Positions 35,972-44,630 of a DNA stretch of 64,000 nt are shown here, in pieces. The stretch lies in contig NZ_CP119422.1 of NCBI RefSeq assembly GCF_030506285.1, forward strand, positions 6,311,501 to 6,375,500, read 5' to 3'. The notes under the pieces are model-generated. The model worked only from the letters and a program-made list of their open reading frames with translations, made no database searches and was not told the origin of the DNA. Every line of letters starts with the position of its first letter. Positions within the stretch are counted from its first letter, which is position 1. The stretch is from Catalinimonas niigatensis (GTDB taxonomy: Bacteria; Bacteroidota; Bacteroidia; Cytophagales; Cyclobacteriaceae). Position numbers and translations under genes: made by a program.

Positions 35972-37283
35972 GTTTACAAACTGGCTTAGCCGTACTTCCA
36001 GCTGGGCCTTTTCTTTGTATGCGATTATGGCGGCTTTCTGTACCTACTCCTGCATGTATGCCTTTCGCAAGCCTTTTGCAGTGGCTACTTTCAGCGATCT
36101 TTCTCTTTGGGGCATAGATTATAAAATCTGGCTGATTACTGCTCAGGTATTTGGCTATACTTTGTCTAAATTTTTAGGTATCAAGATCGTATCGGAAATG
36201 AGTGGAAACCGGAGGGCAATTTCTATTCTAATCCTGATCGGGATTGCCGGACTGGCCCTTCTGCTTTTTGCCATTGTACCGCCTCCTTACAATATTCCTT
36301 TTCTTTTTCTCAACGGCTTGCCACTGGGCATGGTCTGGGGCTTGGTATTCAGCTATCTGGAAGGCCGCAAGCTCACAGAAATTCTGGGGGCGGGCTTGTC
36401 TATCAGCTTTATTTTCTCCTCAGGTTTTGTCAAGACAGTAGGCGCCTGGGTGATGCTGGACTGGGGTGTATCTAATCTCTGGATGCCTTTTGTCACCGGA
36501 ATGCTGTTTGTACTGCCTTTGCTCTTTTTTGTATGGATGCTCAACCAGTTGCCTCCGCCCACCAGAGAAGATGAGCAGCTGCGCACCAAGCGCAAGCCGA
36601 TGAATAAGGCCGAGCGCAGAGAATTTCTCCGGCTGTTTGCCCCCGGTATCATTCTGCTGGTGGTTGCTTATACTTTTCTCACGGCATTCCGTGATTTCAG
36701 AGATAATTTTGCCCGCGAAATCTGGATTTCTCTGGGCTATGGTGATGATGTGGCTATTTATACCGAAACCGAAGTGCCTATTGCTTTGGCAGTGCTCCTG
36801 ATCATGGGTTTGCTGATGCTGATCAAAAGCAATACCAAAGCCCTCAATACCTATCATCTGCTCATTGGTTTTGGTTTCCTGCTGGTAGGAGCGAGTACCT
36901 TTGCTTTTGAGCAGGCCTGGATCAGTCCGTCGGTGTGGATGACGCTGGTAGGTTTGGGCCTGTACCTGGGCTATGTGCCTTTCAACAGCATCCTTTTTGA
37001 TCGTTTGCTGGCTGCCTTTAAGTACGCTGGTACTGCCGGATTCCTGATTTACGTAGCTGATTCCTTTGGCTACCTGGGAAGTGTAGCTGTACTCTTCTAC
37101 AAAAACTTTGGGCAATCGGAGTTGAGCTGGCTTCACTTTTTTATCAATTCCGCCTATGTGATGACCTTTGTAGGGAGTGCGCTAATGATCCTTTCTATGG
37201 TCTATTTCCGGCAGAGAGCTGCACAATGGCAAAGAGAAAGAGAAGAAATACCTGTCACAGCTCATCAGGAAATAATTGTTTAA
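35958..37283 (+). CDS. DUF5690 family multi-spanning membrane protein (MFS-like)
   Basis: From ATG 35958 this encodes 441 aa with about 12 hydrophobic helices. An earlier in-frame ATG at 35913 lies deep inside the phosphatase gene; the 35958 start (MHPPKFTNWL) gives a 14-base overlap that suggests translational coupling. The opening AIMAAFCTYSCMYAFRKPFAVATF is reminiscent of organophosphate:phosphate antiporters of the major facilitator superfamily (CMYAFRKPF), and a basic cytoplasmic loop (RTKRKPMNKAERREF) lies midway. DUF5690 is largely confined to Bacteroidota. A transporter for a phosphorylated or amino compound handled by the neighbours is inferred. Confidence 0.82.
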   Translation: MHPPKFTNWLSRTSSWAFSLYAIMAAFCTYSCMYAFRKPFAVATFSDLSLWGIDYKIWLITAQVFGYTLSKFLGIKIVSEMSGNRRAISILILIGIAGLALLLFAIVPPPYNIPFLFLNGLPLGMVWGLVFSYLEGRKLTEILGAGLSISFIFSSGFVKTVGAWVMLDWGVSNLWMPFVTGMLFVLPLLFFVWMLNQLPPPTREDEQLRTKRKPMNKAERREFLRLFAPGIILLVVAYTFLTAFRDFRDNFAREIWISLGYGDDVAIYTETEVPIALAVLLIMGLLMLIKSNTKALNTYHLLIGFGFLLVGASTFAFEQAWISPSVWMTLVGLGLYLGYVPFNSILFDRLLAAFKYAGTAGFLIYVADSFGYLGSVAVLFYKNFGQSELSWLHFFINSAYVMTFVGSALMILSMVYFRQRAAQWQREREEIPVTAHQEIIV

Positions 37284-37286
37284 TTT

Positions 37287-38675
37287 ATGAACCAGGACTT
37301 TGCTGCATTACAGGCCGGGCATATGATACAGTGTTGGTCTGCACAGGATGCTTATCAGCCACTGGAAGTGGAGAAAACCGAAGGTTGCTGGATATATACC
37401 AAAGACGGTCGCAAAATTTTTGACCTGCGCTGCGCACATGAGTGTATCAATCTGGGCTTCCGGCATCCGAAAGTGCTGGCAGCCATGAAAGCGCAGATGG
37501 AGAAAGTAGTGTATGTGACCGATGATTTTGCCACTGAACCCACGGCCAGACTCGCAGAAAAGCTTGCCCATATTACCCCTGGAAGTCCCAATAAGAAGGT
37601 CTGGTTTTCACAAAGCGGAGCCAACGCGGTGGAGGCGGCCATCAAAGCAGCACGCATGTATCAGTACAACCGCATGCAGCAGGAAGGCAAAGAAAAGCTG
37701 GAAGGAAGCCGACAGTATCCTTTTCCATATAAAATCATTTCCCGCTACCGCTCCTGGCATGGGGCTACCACACTGGCTTCTTCGGCCAGCGGAGATCCAC
37801 GTCGCTGGTTTCAGGAACCTTTCAGCGCGCCGGGCTTTGTACACGGGCCGGATGCCTACTGTTATCGCTGTCCCTTTGGTCTGGAGTATCCATCCTGCAA
37901 GCTGGCCTGCGCTAATTACCTGGAGCAGATGATCACTTTTGAAGGTGGTTCGGGCAAGGTGGCGGCAGTCCTGGTGGAGCCAGTGGTAGGTTCCAATGGC
38001 ATCATTCCACCTCCGCCGGATTATTTTCCACGCCTGCGGGAGATTTGCGACCATTATGACATACTACTGATTGTGGATGAAACCATGACCGGTATGGGGC
38101 GTACCGGAAAATTGTTGGCGATTGAACACTATGGCATTGAGCCGGACATCATCATCATGGGTAAAGCATTGGGCATGTACAGTCCCCTGGCAGCAACCAT
38201 CTTTTCTGAAAAAGTAGCACAGTCTTTTGATGAAAATATTTTCGGTATGGGGCAGAGCTTTTCCGGTCATGCGCTTTCCTGTGCAGCCGCCTTAGCCTGC
38301 CTGGAAGTGCTGGAAGAAGAACATATCTTATCGCATACCCAGGAAATGGGCGTTTACCTGGGAGAGAAACTGCACCAACTCCAGGAGAAACATCCTTCAG
38401 TAGGTGATGTGAGAGGACTAGGGTTGTTTTATACGCTGGAAATTGTCAAGAACCGTGAGACCAAAGAACCTCTTAGGAAAATATCCGAAAAATATACCAA
38501 AACAGTAGTCTCGGATATTGCTGATTTTTTGCTCAAAGAAAAGAACATTTATATACCTTCAGACAAATTTGGGATATGGGTAGTACCGCCACTGATTGTG
38601 CAGCCCCATGAAATAGATTTCATCGTGGAAGCCCTGGACGAAGCGCTAGGGATGGCGGATGCACTGGTGAATTGA
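37287..38675 (+). CDS. Class III pyridoxal-phosphate aminotransferase
   Basis: This 462-aa cytoplasmic enzyme of the omega-aminotransferase class uses PLP. Features include the glycine-rich/SGANAVEAAIKAARM phosphate site, the aspartate motif LLIVDETMTGMGRTG that contacts the PLP pyridine nitrogen, and the lysine-bearing segment PDIIIMGKALGMYSPL, with the Schiff-base Lys in GKAL. The sequence YCYRCPFGLEYPSC resembles taurine-pyruvate and related aminotransferases. The amino donor cannot be told from sequence. It begins 3 bases after the DUF5690 gene, so phosphatase, transporter and aminotransferase look like one operon for an amino compound. Confidence 0.9.
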   Translation: MNQDFAALQAGHMIQCWSAQDAYQPLEVEKTEGCWIYTKDGRKIFDLRCAHECINLGFRHPKVLAAMKAQMEKVVYVTDDFATEPTARLAEKLAHITPGSPNKKVWFSQSGANAVEAAIKAARMYQYNRMQQEGKEKLEGSRQYPFPYKIISRYRSWHGATTLASSASGDPRRWFQEPFSAPGFVHGPDAYCYRCPFGLEYPSCKLACANYLEQMITFEGGSGKVAAVLVEPVVGSNGIIPPPPDYFPRLREICDHYDILLIVDETMTGMGRTGKLLAIEHYGIEPDIIIMGKALGMYSPLAATIFSEKVAQSFDENIFGMGQSFSGHALSCAAALACLEVLEEEHILSHTQEMGVYLGEKLHQLQEKHPSVGDVRGLGLFYTLEIVKNRETKEPLRKISEKYTKTVVSDIADFLLKEKNIYIPSDKFGIWVVPPLIVQPHEIDFIVEALDEALGMADALVN

Positions 38676-38715
38676 AAATCCTTGATTTTAAGAGTTAGCA
38701 TCAATAATAACAACC

Positions 38716-39324
38716 TTACAATAAACTGAGATTAAGTCTGAAATCAATCACTACTTCTTCGTCAACTTCCACCATACCCAGGAATTTTTTGGGAGGCTCA
38801 AGGCTAAAGTCCCTGATATTGATGGCCTGCCTGCCGGTATAATATTGCTCTTCCTTGTCTTCATCCCGTCTGACAGGAACTTCATACACTCCTTCTTTGC
38901 CGGCAATTTTTATACTGACTTTGGCCAGGGCCTCATAGTGAGTTTGAGAGGATATCATCAGGCTCAAGATGTTGATTTTCAGGTCGGGAAATTCTTCATA
39001 CTGGAGCAGTTTGCGAAAATCTTTATTCATCACGGACTGACCACAGTCAAAACGAGCCACTTCTACTTCAAGTACAGCATCATTCAGCAAAATTCTGTCT
39101 TCCTCCCACTGCATATGGATACTTAGGGTATCTGCTGCAATTTTTCCTACATAACCGCAGCTAAAAGTATTGACATTGGTAGTGCCCAGTATTTTGAGGT
39201 AACTGTCATTCTTTATGACAATGGTAACATTTTTAGCATTACGTAGAATAGGTTCGTTGCTTTCAGGTAAAAAAGCAAAGGTAGTGATGAGTGCCAGGCA
39301 ATAAGGAATGATGGAAGCGTACAT
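38716..39324 (-). CDS. YceI-like exported protein
   Basis: A 202-aa protein with a hydrophobic N terminus (ASIIPYCLALITTFAFLP) serving as a signal. The mature part is a beta-rich domain: LKILGTTNVNTFSCGY near the start, VARFDCGQSVMNKDFRKLLQYEEFPDLKINI in the middle, and VEVDEEVVIDFRLNLSLL at the end. This is the YceI lipocalin-like pattern in which a substituted core region precedes a 'F..L....FP.I.F' motif. Members bind isoprenoids or amphipathic molecules in the periplasm. A second YceI gene lies about 1.4 kb away beyond the porin gene. It is separated from the porin by a strong terminator, so it has its own promoter. Confidence 0.72.
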   Translation of the reverse strand: MYASIIPYCLALITTFAFLPESNEPILRNAKNVTIVIKNDSYLKILGTTNVNTFSCGYVGKIAADTLSIHMQWEEDRILLNDAVLEVEVARFDCGQSVMNKDFRKLLQYEEFPDLKINILSLMISSQTHYEALAKVSIKIAGKEGVYEVPVRRDEDKEEQYYTGRQAINIRDFSLEPPKKFLGMVEVDEEVVIDFRLNLSLL

Positions 39325-39383
39325 GGCTAAAAAATTAAGTTGAAAATATCCTTAGAAAATTCCTGGCTTTTCTGCCATTTTAT

Positions 39384-39418
39384 GAGAGTAACCTGGCTTT
39401 TATATCCAGGTTACTCTC
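39384..39418 (-). terminator. Strong rho-independent terminator/hairpin after the porin gene
   Basis: A perfect 13-bp stem (GAGAGTAACCTGG at 39384-39396 with its complement at 39406-39418) and a 9-base loop, 12 bases beyond the porin stop. No long T-run follows on the minus strand, but the stem strength and position support termination. Confidence 0.75.
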
Positions 39419-39430
39419 ACTTGGTTTTTA

Positions 39431-40723
39431 TTAAAAAGCTACTGTAGCTTCCAGCATCAGGCCATCAAACTGACCTTCGTGGAAGATGCTGCTGGAAGGA
39501 AAGTCAGTGTAAGTCTGGTTCACATATTCGGCTTTCATCAGGATATTTTTGGTGATGAACCAGCCGCCACCTAACTGCACCCGCTTGATGGTAATATCAT
39601 CAGTAGAGAAAGCCTGAGGACCGGATACGGTATTATAACGTGCTGCCAAATACAGTTTATCCTGAGGTAGGAAGCGGTACACCAACTCCGCACCATATTG
39701 ACTCCAATCCCGATTATCAGTTTCAGTGGCAAGGCTGCCATTAGACCATTCTGCGATGCCAAAGAACTCCAGTCCGCCTGCTTTGATAAAGGGGTTGATC
39801 TGAAAAGAGGTTACATCATCTCTGAAATTGGGATTGAAACGTCCGGAAGTAAACTGGGCAGCGTCAGTGGCATTTACATTTTCCATCACCAGATAATATC
39901 TTGAGCCTGCCCGGTCACCGGCATACAAGCTGTTGTTCAAAGATTTGCTGGTGGTATAAAAAGAGCCGGTCAGCCTGAAGCGTAAATCTTCGCTAAACTG
40001 ATTATCATAGCCTATCTTTCCGTAGTAGGCAGGGGCCCTGCCGTCAGGATTGGTGATATTACCTCTGATCTCACCCCCGGAAGTAGCGATCATCGCCAGA
40101 AAGTTATCTTTGAAGAAGTAGACTTCTGCACCTATTTCTGTATTAAAAGCATCCAGAATATAGTTACCTACCAGCGGGTTGTACATGGCATTGGCATTGT
40201 CAGTTCTGCGGAAGTGCGCATCCCCATAGTTGATTTCCATATGGCCAGCTTTGATCCGCACATATTCAAAGATATTGTCCAGTAACTGACTTTTGAGAAA
40301 GGGTACTTTATCTACTTGCAGATAACCTCCTTTGACCCAAGCCTCAGGGTGGTGGCGGGAAGAGAGGTAAGTGATCACATTCATGCGTACCCCATCTGCC
40401 AGTTGTACATCTATATTGAGGTTGGCAGTCGCATTATTAAAGCCTGCACCTATTGCTTTCAATTCGTTCAGGTCAACTCCGTCTACCACATTGGCATCCG
40501 CTTTGTTGCTATGGTCCAGTGCCTGTATCTGCTGCGTAAAGGCGCCTCCTATCCGTACATCTATATTTTCAAAACCCACTGTATCTGTCTTAGTGACCTC
40601 AAATACATTGACTCCCCGCTGATCATAGGGTCTCCAGTATTGCATATTCTTCAATTGCGCATTCGCCATGAGCGGAATGCCAGCGACTATTATTGCAGTG
40701 AAAAAGAATTTTAAAGTTTTCAT
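39431..40723 (-). CDS. Outer-membrane porin-like beta-barrel protein
   Basis: From ATG 40723 this encodes 430 aa (an ATG four codons earlier, at 40735, is also possible). The signal peptide is MKTLKFFFTAIIVAGIPLMANAQ. The body is a beta-barrel with many alternating aromatic strands: VRIKAGHMEINYGDAHFRRTDNANAMYNP, YYGKIGYDNQFSEDLRFRLTGSFYTTS and FITKNILMKAEYVNQTY, ending FDGLMLEATVAF with the terminal phenylalanine typical of barrels. It resembles phosphate-selective or short-chain porins (OprP/OprO fold), but specificity is not established. It follows the YceI gene with a 23-base gap, so the two are co-transcribed. Confidence 0.75.
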   Translation of the reverse strand: MKTLKFFFTAIIVAGIPLMANAQLKNMQYWRPYDQRGVNVFEVTKTDTVGFENIDVRIGGAFTQQIQALDHSNKADANVVDGVDLNELKAIGAGFNNATANLNIDVQLADGVRMNVITYLSSRHHPEAWVKGGYLQVDKVPFLKSQLLDNIFEYVRIKAGHMEINYGDAHFRRTDNANAMYNPLVGNYILDAFNTEIGAEVYFFKDNFLAMIATSGGEIRGNITNPDGRAPAYYGKIGYDNQFSEDLRFRLTGSFYTTSKSLNNSLYAGDRAGSRYYLVMENVNATDAAQFTSGRFNPNFRDDVTSFQINPFIKAGGLEFFGIAEWSNGSLATETDNRDWSQYGAELVYRFLPQDKLYLAARYNTVSGPQAFSTDDITIKRVQLGGGWFITKNILMKAEYVNQTYTDFPSSSIFHEGQFDGLMLEATVAF

Positions 40724-40746
40724 AGTATGGTTCATTAATTTTGGTG

Positions 40747-41319
40747 TTACTTACTTTTTTGGAGAGTTAAATGGTAATCGATGGTGATTTCATCACCGGT
40801 TTTGATCGTGCCAAAGACAGCGGTAGGAGGCGCTATGCCATACTCAGTCATCCGGAAAGAATAGCTTCCCTGGAGATTAAGCTGATCCTGAGCTTGTAGC
40901 TGATAGTCAGCATGCAGGGTCACAGGCTTGGTTTGACCGGCAATAGTCAACTTACCCGTGGCTGTGATCTTTCCATCACTGATACGCTGAATATCATTGA
41001 GGTTAAACTGGATCGTAGGGTGTTGATCCTCTTCCATTGCTTCATAAGTATTTTTGTCCATGGCATTCTTTCCACTTTTGATGGACTTGACAGGCACAGT
41101 AAGGGTGAAATTTTGAAACTGAGGTTGCTGATCCTGTACACTGACCTGGGCACGGCCCTGCAATTCCGTCACATCACTCTCCCAGTCGTGCAAAGAAGAA
41201 GTTCCTTTGATGACCATCTTACTTTCGTCAGTGAGCTGATAGGTGGCTTGTGCGTAAGTGGTCAGGGAAACAAATATGAAGATCAGGTTGAGAGCGAAAA
41301 TGTATATTGACTTTTTCAT
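40747..41319 (-). CDS. YceI family periplasmic protein
   Basis: This 190-aa protein has a signal peptide ending TYAQA. The YceI domain is clear: MVIKGTSSLHDWESDV, FTLTVPVKSIKSGKNAMDKNTYEAMEEDQHPTIQFNL and GKLTIAGQTKPVTLHADY. YceI proteins form a lipocalin-like barrel that binds long isoprenoid chains, and several are induced by base or stress. It is followed by the porin gene in the same direction, probably a two-gene operon. A TACTTTTG element on the minus strand at 41374-41381 is a candidate promoter. Confidence 0.9.
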   Translation of the reverse strand: MKKSIYIFALNLIFIFVSLTTYAQATYQLTDESKMVIKGTSSLHDWESDVTELQGRAQVSVQDQQPQFQNFTLTVPVKSIKSGKNAMDKNTYEAMEEDQHPTIQFNLNDIQRISDGKITATGKLTIAGQTKPVTLHADYQLQAQDQLNLQGSYSFRMTEYGIAPPTAVFGTIKTGDEITIDYHLTLQKSK

Positions 41320-41677
41320 GATGCTGTTACTTTATTTCAGTCTTTGACGAATCGTTTGTTCATCAATACAGATCAAAAGTAAAGGCTCAGGATGGAGATG
41401 TCTTTGATGGATGTCAGCTTATAAAATGACTTTCATCAGCTTTTAAGCTTTTTGCAGGCTAAACGTCTTTAAATTCATTATTGAGCAATAGAAGAGATTC
41501 AGCGCTTTTGAATTTTTATTAAGCAATAGTCTTATTTATTTGCTCAGCAATAAAAGAAGTACCAAAAAATTGTGGCACTTGTATATTTACTTTGAGTGTA
41601 GAAGATCATCTCCAAAGCTCCTTATCTTCGTAAAGAATCCTTTGATTTTTCTCAGACTTTAATTTTTAAACCTTGCT
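41320..41677. other. Divergent intergenic region with AGCAATA repeats
   Basis: A 358-bp AT-rich region between divergent genes. Three AGCAATA-containing decamers occur: TTGAGCAATA at 41481, TTAAGCAATA at 41519 and CTCAGCAATA at 41543. A minus-strand TACTTTTG (41374-41381) fits a -7 element for the YceI operon. No gene seen. Confidence 0.5.
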
Positions 41678-42256
41678 ATGAAAACTGAAAAAGAAAAGAT
41701 GCTCGCCAGCGAGTTGTATGATCCTTTAGATGAACAGTTATCGGCTGAAAGAAGAAAAGCCCGCTTACTAACCGAACGATTGAACCAGTCGCGGGATGAT
41801 GAGGAAGAGCTTCGGAAAGAGATACTGGCCGAATTAATCCCTGATGCAGGAGAAGGTTTATGGCTGCAGCCTCCCTTTTACTGTGACTATGGCAGCAATA
41901 TGAAAGTAGGGAAGAAAGTATTTTTTAACTTTAATTGCGTGGTATTGGATGTGGCACAGGTAACGATAGGCGACAATGTGCTCTTTGCTCCCAATGTACA
42001 GGTCTACACCGCCACCCATCCTATGGACTGGAAAGTACGCGCAGAGGGACTGGAGTCTGCCAAGCCTATTACCATCGGTTCGCATGTGTGGATAGGTGGG
42101 AGCGTAGTCATTTGCCCCGGCGTGACTATCGGAGAACGTTCTGTAATTGGTGCAGGAAGCGTAGTGACCAAAGATATTCCCGCGGATGTATTTGCCGCTG
42201 GCAATCCCTGTAAGGTCATCAGGAAACTGGATGCAAAAGAAAACCCGATACAGTAA
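41678..42256 (+). CDS. Maltose O-acetyltransferase-like hexapeptide acetyltransferase
   Basis: This 192-aa protein has the N-terminal Maa (mac) region (LASELYDPLDEQLSAERRKARLLTERLN) and a left-handed beta-helix of hexapeptide repeats. DYGSNMKVGKKVFFNFNCVVLD, the catalytic-His region VQVYTATHPMDW, and IGSHVWIGGSVVICPGVTIGERSVIGAGSVV are as in maltose/galactoside acetyltransferases (LacA/Maa). It transfers acetyl from acetyl-CoA to a sugar or sugar-like acceptor in the cytoplasm. It is monocistronic, with a bidirectional terminator overlapping its 3' end. Physiological acceptor unknown. Confidence 0.92.
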   Translation: MKTEKEKMLASELYDPLDEQLSAERRKARLLTERLNQSRDDEEELRKEILAELIPDAGEGLWLQPPFYCDYGSNMKVGKKVFFNFNCVVLDVAQVTIGDNVLFAPNVQVYTATHPMDWKVRAEGLESAKPITIGSHVWIGGSVVICPGVTIGERSVIGAGSVVTKDIPADVFAAGNPCKVIRKLDAKENPIQ

Positions 42257-42268
42257 TGCATCGGGTTT
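42241..42268 (-). terminator. Terminator between convergent acetyltransferase and sugar dehydrogenase genes
   Basis: 9-bp perfect stem AAACCCGAT / ATCGGGTTT with a 10-base loop that contains the acetyltransferase stop codon. On the minus strand it continues into TTTCTTTT, so it best serves the leftward sugar dehydrogenase gene; it may also slow rightward transcription. Confidence 0.7.
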
Positions 42269-42291
42269 ATGCTAGGTAGCTTTACCGTAAA

Positions 42292-43428
42292 TTATTCATT
42301 GACAGAAGCTTTATCCGCCGGGGCAGGAGACATCCGGACAATCATACCGGGTGCTTCTACTACGACATAAAGGTTGCCATCGTGGCCTTCGCGTACTGTA
42401 CGGACGCGGCCAATGTCTTCCAGCAGTATTTCAGAACTGATGACACGGTCTTCTGCGATTTCAAGGCGCTCTATGTAACGAAATTTTAAGGAGCCTACAA
42501 ACAAGTCTCCTTTCCAGTTTTCAAACTTATCTCCGGTATAGAAGTCCATGCCACAAGGTGCTATGGAAGGCACATAATACCATACCGGCTGTTGCATTCC
42601 TTCTTTCTCACGGATGTCAGTAAGAATGGTATTATCATAATTAATACCGTAAGAGATTACCGGCCAGCCGTAGTTATTTCCTTTTCTCACAATATTGATC
42701 TCGTCACCCCCCTGAGGACCATGTTCATGTTCCCAAATCTCACCAGTCTCAGGATGCATCGCCATTCCCTGCGGGTTGCGGTGGCCGTAGGAGAAGATCT
42801 CCGGGCGCTTGCTTTTGTCATTGACAAAAGGATTGTCTTCAGGAATGCTGCCATCGTCATTAAAACGCATGACCGTTCCCAGTACATTCTCAGGATTCTG
42901 TGCTTCTTCCATGGCTCCTCTGTCACCGATAGACAAGTAAAGATAGCCTTGCTTGTCAAACTCTATTCTGCCGCCAAAGTGTGGATTGGAGTCGCGCAAG
43001 GGTGTACCCTTGAAAAGTACTTCCTGCTCTACCAGTTCATCGCCTTCCAGCTTGGCCCGCATCAGGGCAGTATTGCCTTCGTTGCCACCTTCAGCATAAG
43101 CATGGGTGATATAGATCCATCCGTTTTCATCATAGTTAGGGTGTAGTTCCAGATCAAATAGTCCTCCCTGGCCACGTACATAGACTTCGGGCATCCCTTT
43201 GATCTCTTTTACGGTTTCGGTACGGGGATCAAAATGTTTGAGTTTACCGCCTTTTTCAGTAATCAGCATGCTACCATCCGGTAAAAAAGCCATACTCCAG
43301 GGCATGGTCAGGTCAGTAACTAAGGTATCAACGGCATAGCTTTCCTGCTCAGAAGAGACTGCCGTAGTTTGTGCACAGGAAAGGAAAGTGATGCATGACA
43401 AAATGCAACATCCTATTAATTTTCTCAT
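42292..43428 (-). CDS. PQQ-dependent sugar dehydrogenase family lipoprotein (Asd/YliI-like)
   Basis: This 378-aa protein has a lipoprotein-like leader ending LSCAQ (Cys18). It is a six-bladed beta-propeller of the glucose/sorbosone dehydrogenase family: LTMPWSMAFLPDGSMLITEKGGKL, HPNYDENGWIYITHAY, DSNPHFGGRIEFDKQGYLYLSIGDRG, YGHRNPQGMAMHPETGEIWEHEHGPQGGDEIN and YGWPVISYG. These are the motifs of soluble aldose dehydrogenases, which oxidise sugars with PQQ at the periplasmic or cell-surface side. The substrate and the presence of PQQ synthesis are not shown here. It is transcribed alone. Confidence 0.9.
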   Translation of the reverse strand: MRKLIGCCILSCITFLSCAQTTAVSSEQESYAVDTLVTDLTMPWSMAFLPDGSMLITEKGGKLKHFDPRTETVKEIKGMPEVYVRGQGGLFDLELHPNYDENGWIYITHAYAEGGNEGNTALMRAKLEGDELVEQEVLFKGTPLRDSNPHFGGRIEFDKQGYLYLSIGDRGAMEEAQNPENVLGTVMRFNDDGSIPEDNPFVNDKSKRPEIFSYGHRNPQGMAMHPETGEIWEHEHGPQGGDEINIVRKGNNYGWPVISYGINYDNTILTDIREKEGMQQPVWYYVPSIAPCGMDFYTGDKFENWKGDLFVGSLKFRYIERLEIAEDRVISSEILLEDIGRVRTVREGHDGNLYVVVEAPGMIVRMSPAPADKASVNE

Positions 43429-43604
43429 AGGTTAGATCGTTAAATAAAATAAAAGGGTAAGTTAATTATAATGGAGCTCTGCTGAAACTAATTTCTTGGC
43501 CATTCGCTAAAATACTGCTCTTTTTATATGTTATGTTCAAACTATTTATAAAAGACTTTGTTCAAATCAAGCTAGCCATCCTTTACAATCTTATTTTTTT
43601 TACT

Positions 43605-44483
43605 ATGATTTTAGTTACCGGCGCTTCTGGTCATCTGGGCCAATCCATCATTGAAAAGCTCTTGCCCCAATTGCCAGAGGGAGAAAATCTGGCAGTAGGC
43701 ACTAGAAATCCTGAGAAGCTTAAACACCTTAAAGATCAGGGTATAGACATAAGAGAGGCGGATTACAATGACAAAAATAGCCTGATAACAGCCTTCAGAG
43801 GCGTAAGTAAAGTGTTGCTGATTTCCGGACATGCTCCCAATGATGAAAGGATAAAACAACATAAGAATGCGATCAGCGCAGCAGTGTTGGCAGGCACCAA
43901 GCACCTATGTTATACCAGCTTTACTCATCCTGCTCCTGAATCCAGATTTCTGTTTGCTGAAGTACACTATAAAACCGAAGAACTACTCAAGAACAGCGGT
44001 CTTACCTATACCATTTTTCGGAATGCCTGGTATGCAGACTTACTGGTAGAAGGCATAGAACAGATGCTTGAGGGAGGTAAATTTGAGGCCGCTGCCGGTA
44101 ACGGAAGAATCAATTCTATTCCCCGCTCCGAGATCGCTGCTGCGATTGCAAAAGTACTGGCTTCACCCGGTTATGGTAACAGTACCTTTGAGCTTACTGG
44201 TCCTGATACATTTACCTATGAGGAGGCAACACAGTGGATTTCCGAGGCTTACCAGAAGGAAGTAAAGTATCTGGACGTGAATACAGAGCAAATACGGAAA
44301 TTGTACGGTGGTGATGCTTCTTTTGGTTTTGAAATGCAGGGAATCCTTAGCAGTTATGAAGCTATGCAGGCCAATGAATATGATTATGTAAGTGATGACT
44401 TTGAGAAGATTATGGGACGTAAACCCCTATCGGTAAGGGAGTTTATTCAGGAGCAGGCTAAGCAATCAAAATCCGCCGGATAG
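43605..44483 (+). CDS. NmrA-like NAD(P)H-binding oxidoreductase (QorB type)
   Basis: From ATG 43605 this encodes 292 aa; an upstream in-frame ATG (43533) would add a hydrophobic 24-residue leader and is less likely. The protein begins exactly at its Rossmann motif: MILVTGASGHLGQSIIEKLL, typical of NmrA-like quinone oxidoreductases such as QorB. Later segments VGTRNPEKL, CYTSFTHPAPESRFL, YTIFRNAWYADLLVEG and FELTGPDTFTYEEA fit the group. A cytoplasmic NAD(P)H-dependent quinone or redox role is inferred. It is followed after 147 bases by an AraC-type regulator on the same strand, which might control it. Confidence 0.82.
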   Translation: MILVTGASGHLGQSIIEKLLPQLPEGENLAVGTRNPEKLKHLKDQGIDIREADYNDKNSLITAFRGVSKVLLISGHAPNDERIKQHKNAISAAVLAGTKHLCYTSFTHPAPESRFLFAEVHYKTEELLKNSGLTYTIFRNAWYADLLVEGIEQMLEGGKFEAAAGNGRINSIPRSEIAAAIAKVLASPGYGNSTFELTGPDTFTYEEATQWISEAYQKEVKYLDVNTEQIRKLYGGDASFGFEMQGILSSYEAMQANEYDYVSDDFEKIMGRKPLSVREFIQEQAKQSKSAG

Positions 44484-44630
44484 CTATATAATAGAATTGT
44501 AAAATGATTACATTAGAAGTATAGTTTGGGAGCAAAGGGGAGGTGACAAGCGAGTCGCATTAGATTTTATGAAATAAGAGATTAGATAGTATCAGGAATC
44601 CAGAGTTGCTTCACCTAATCCAGTTCTGCG

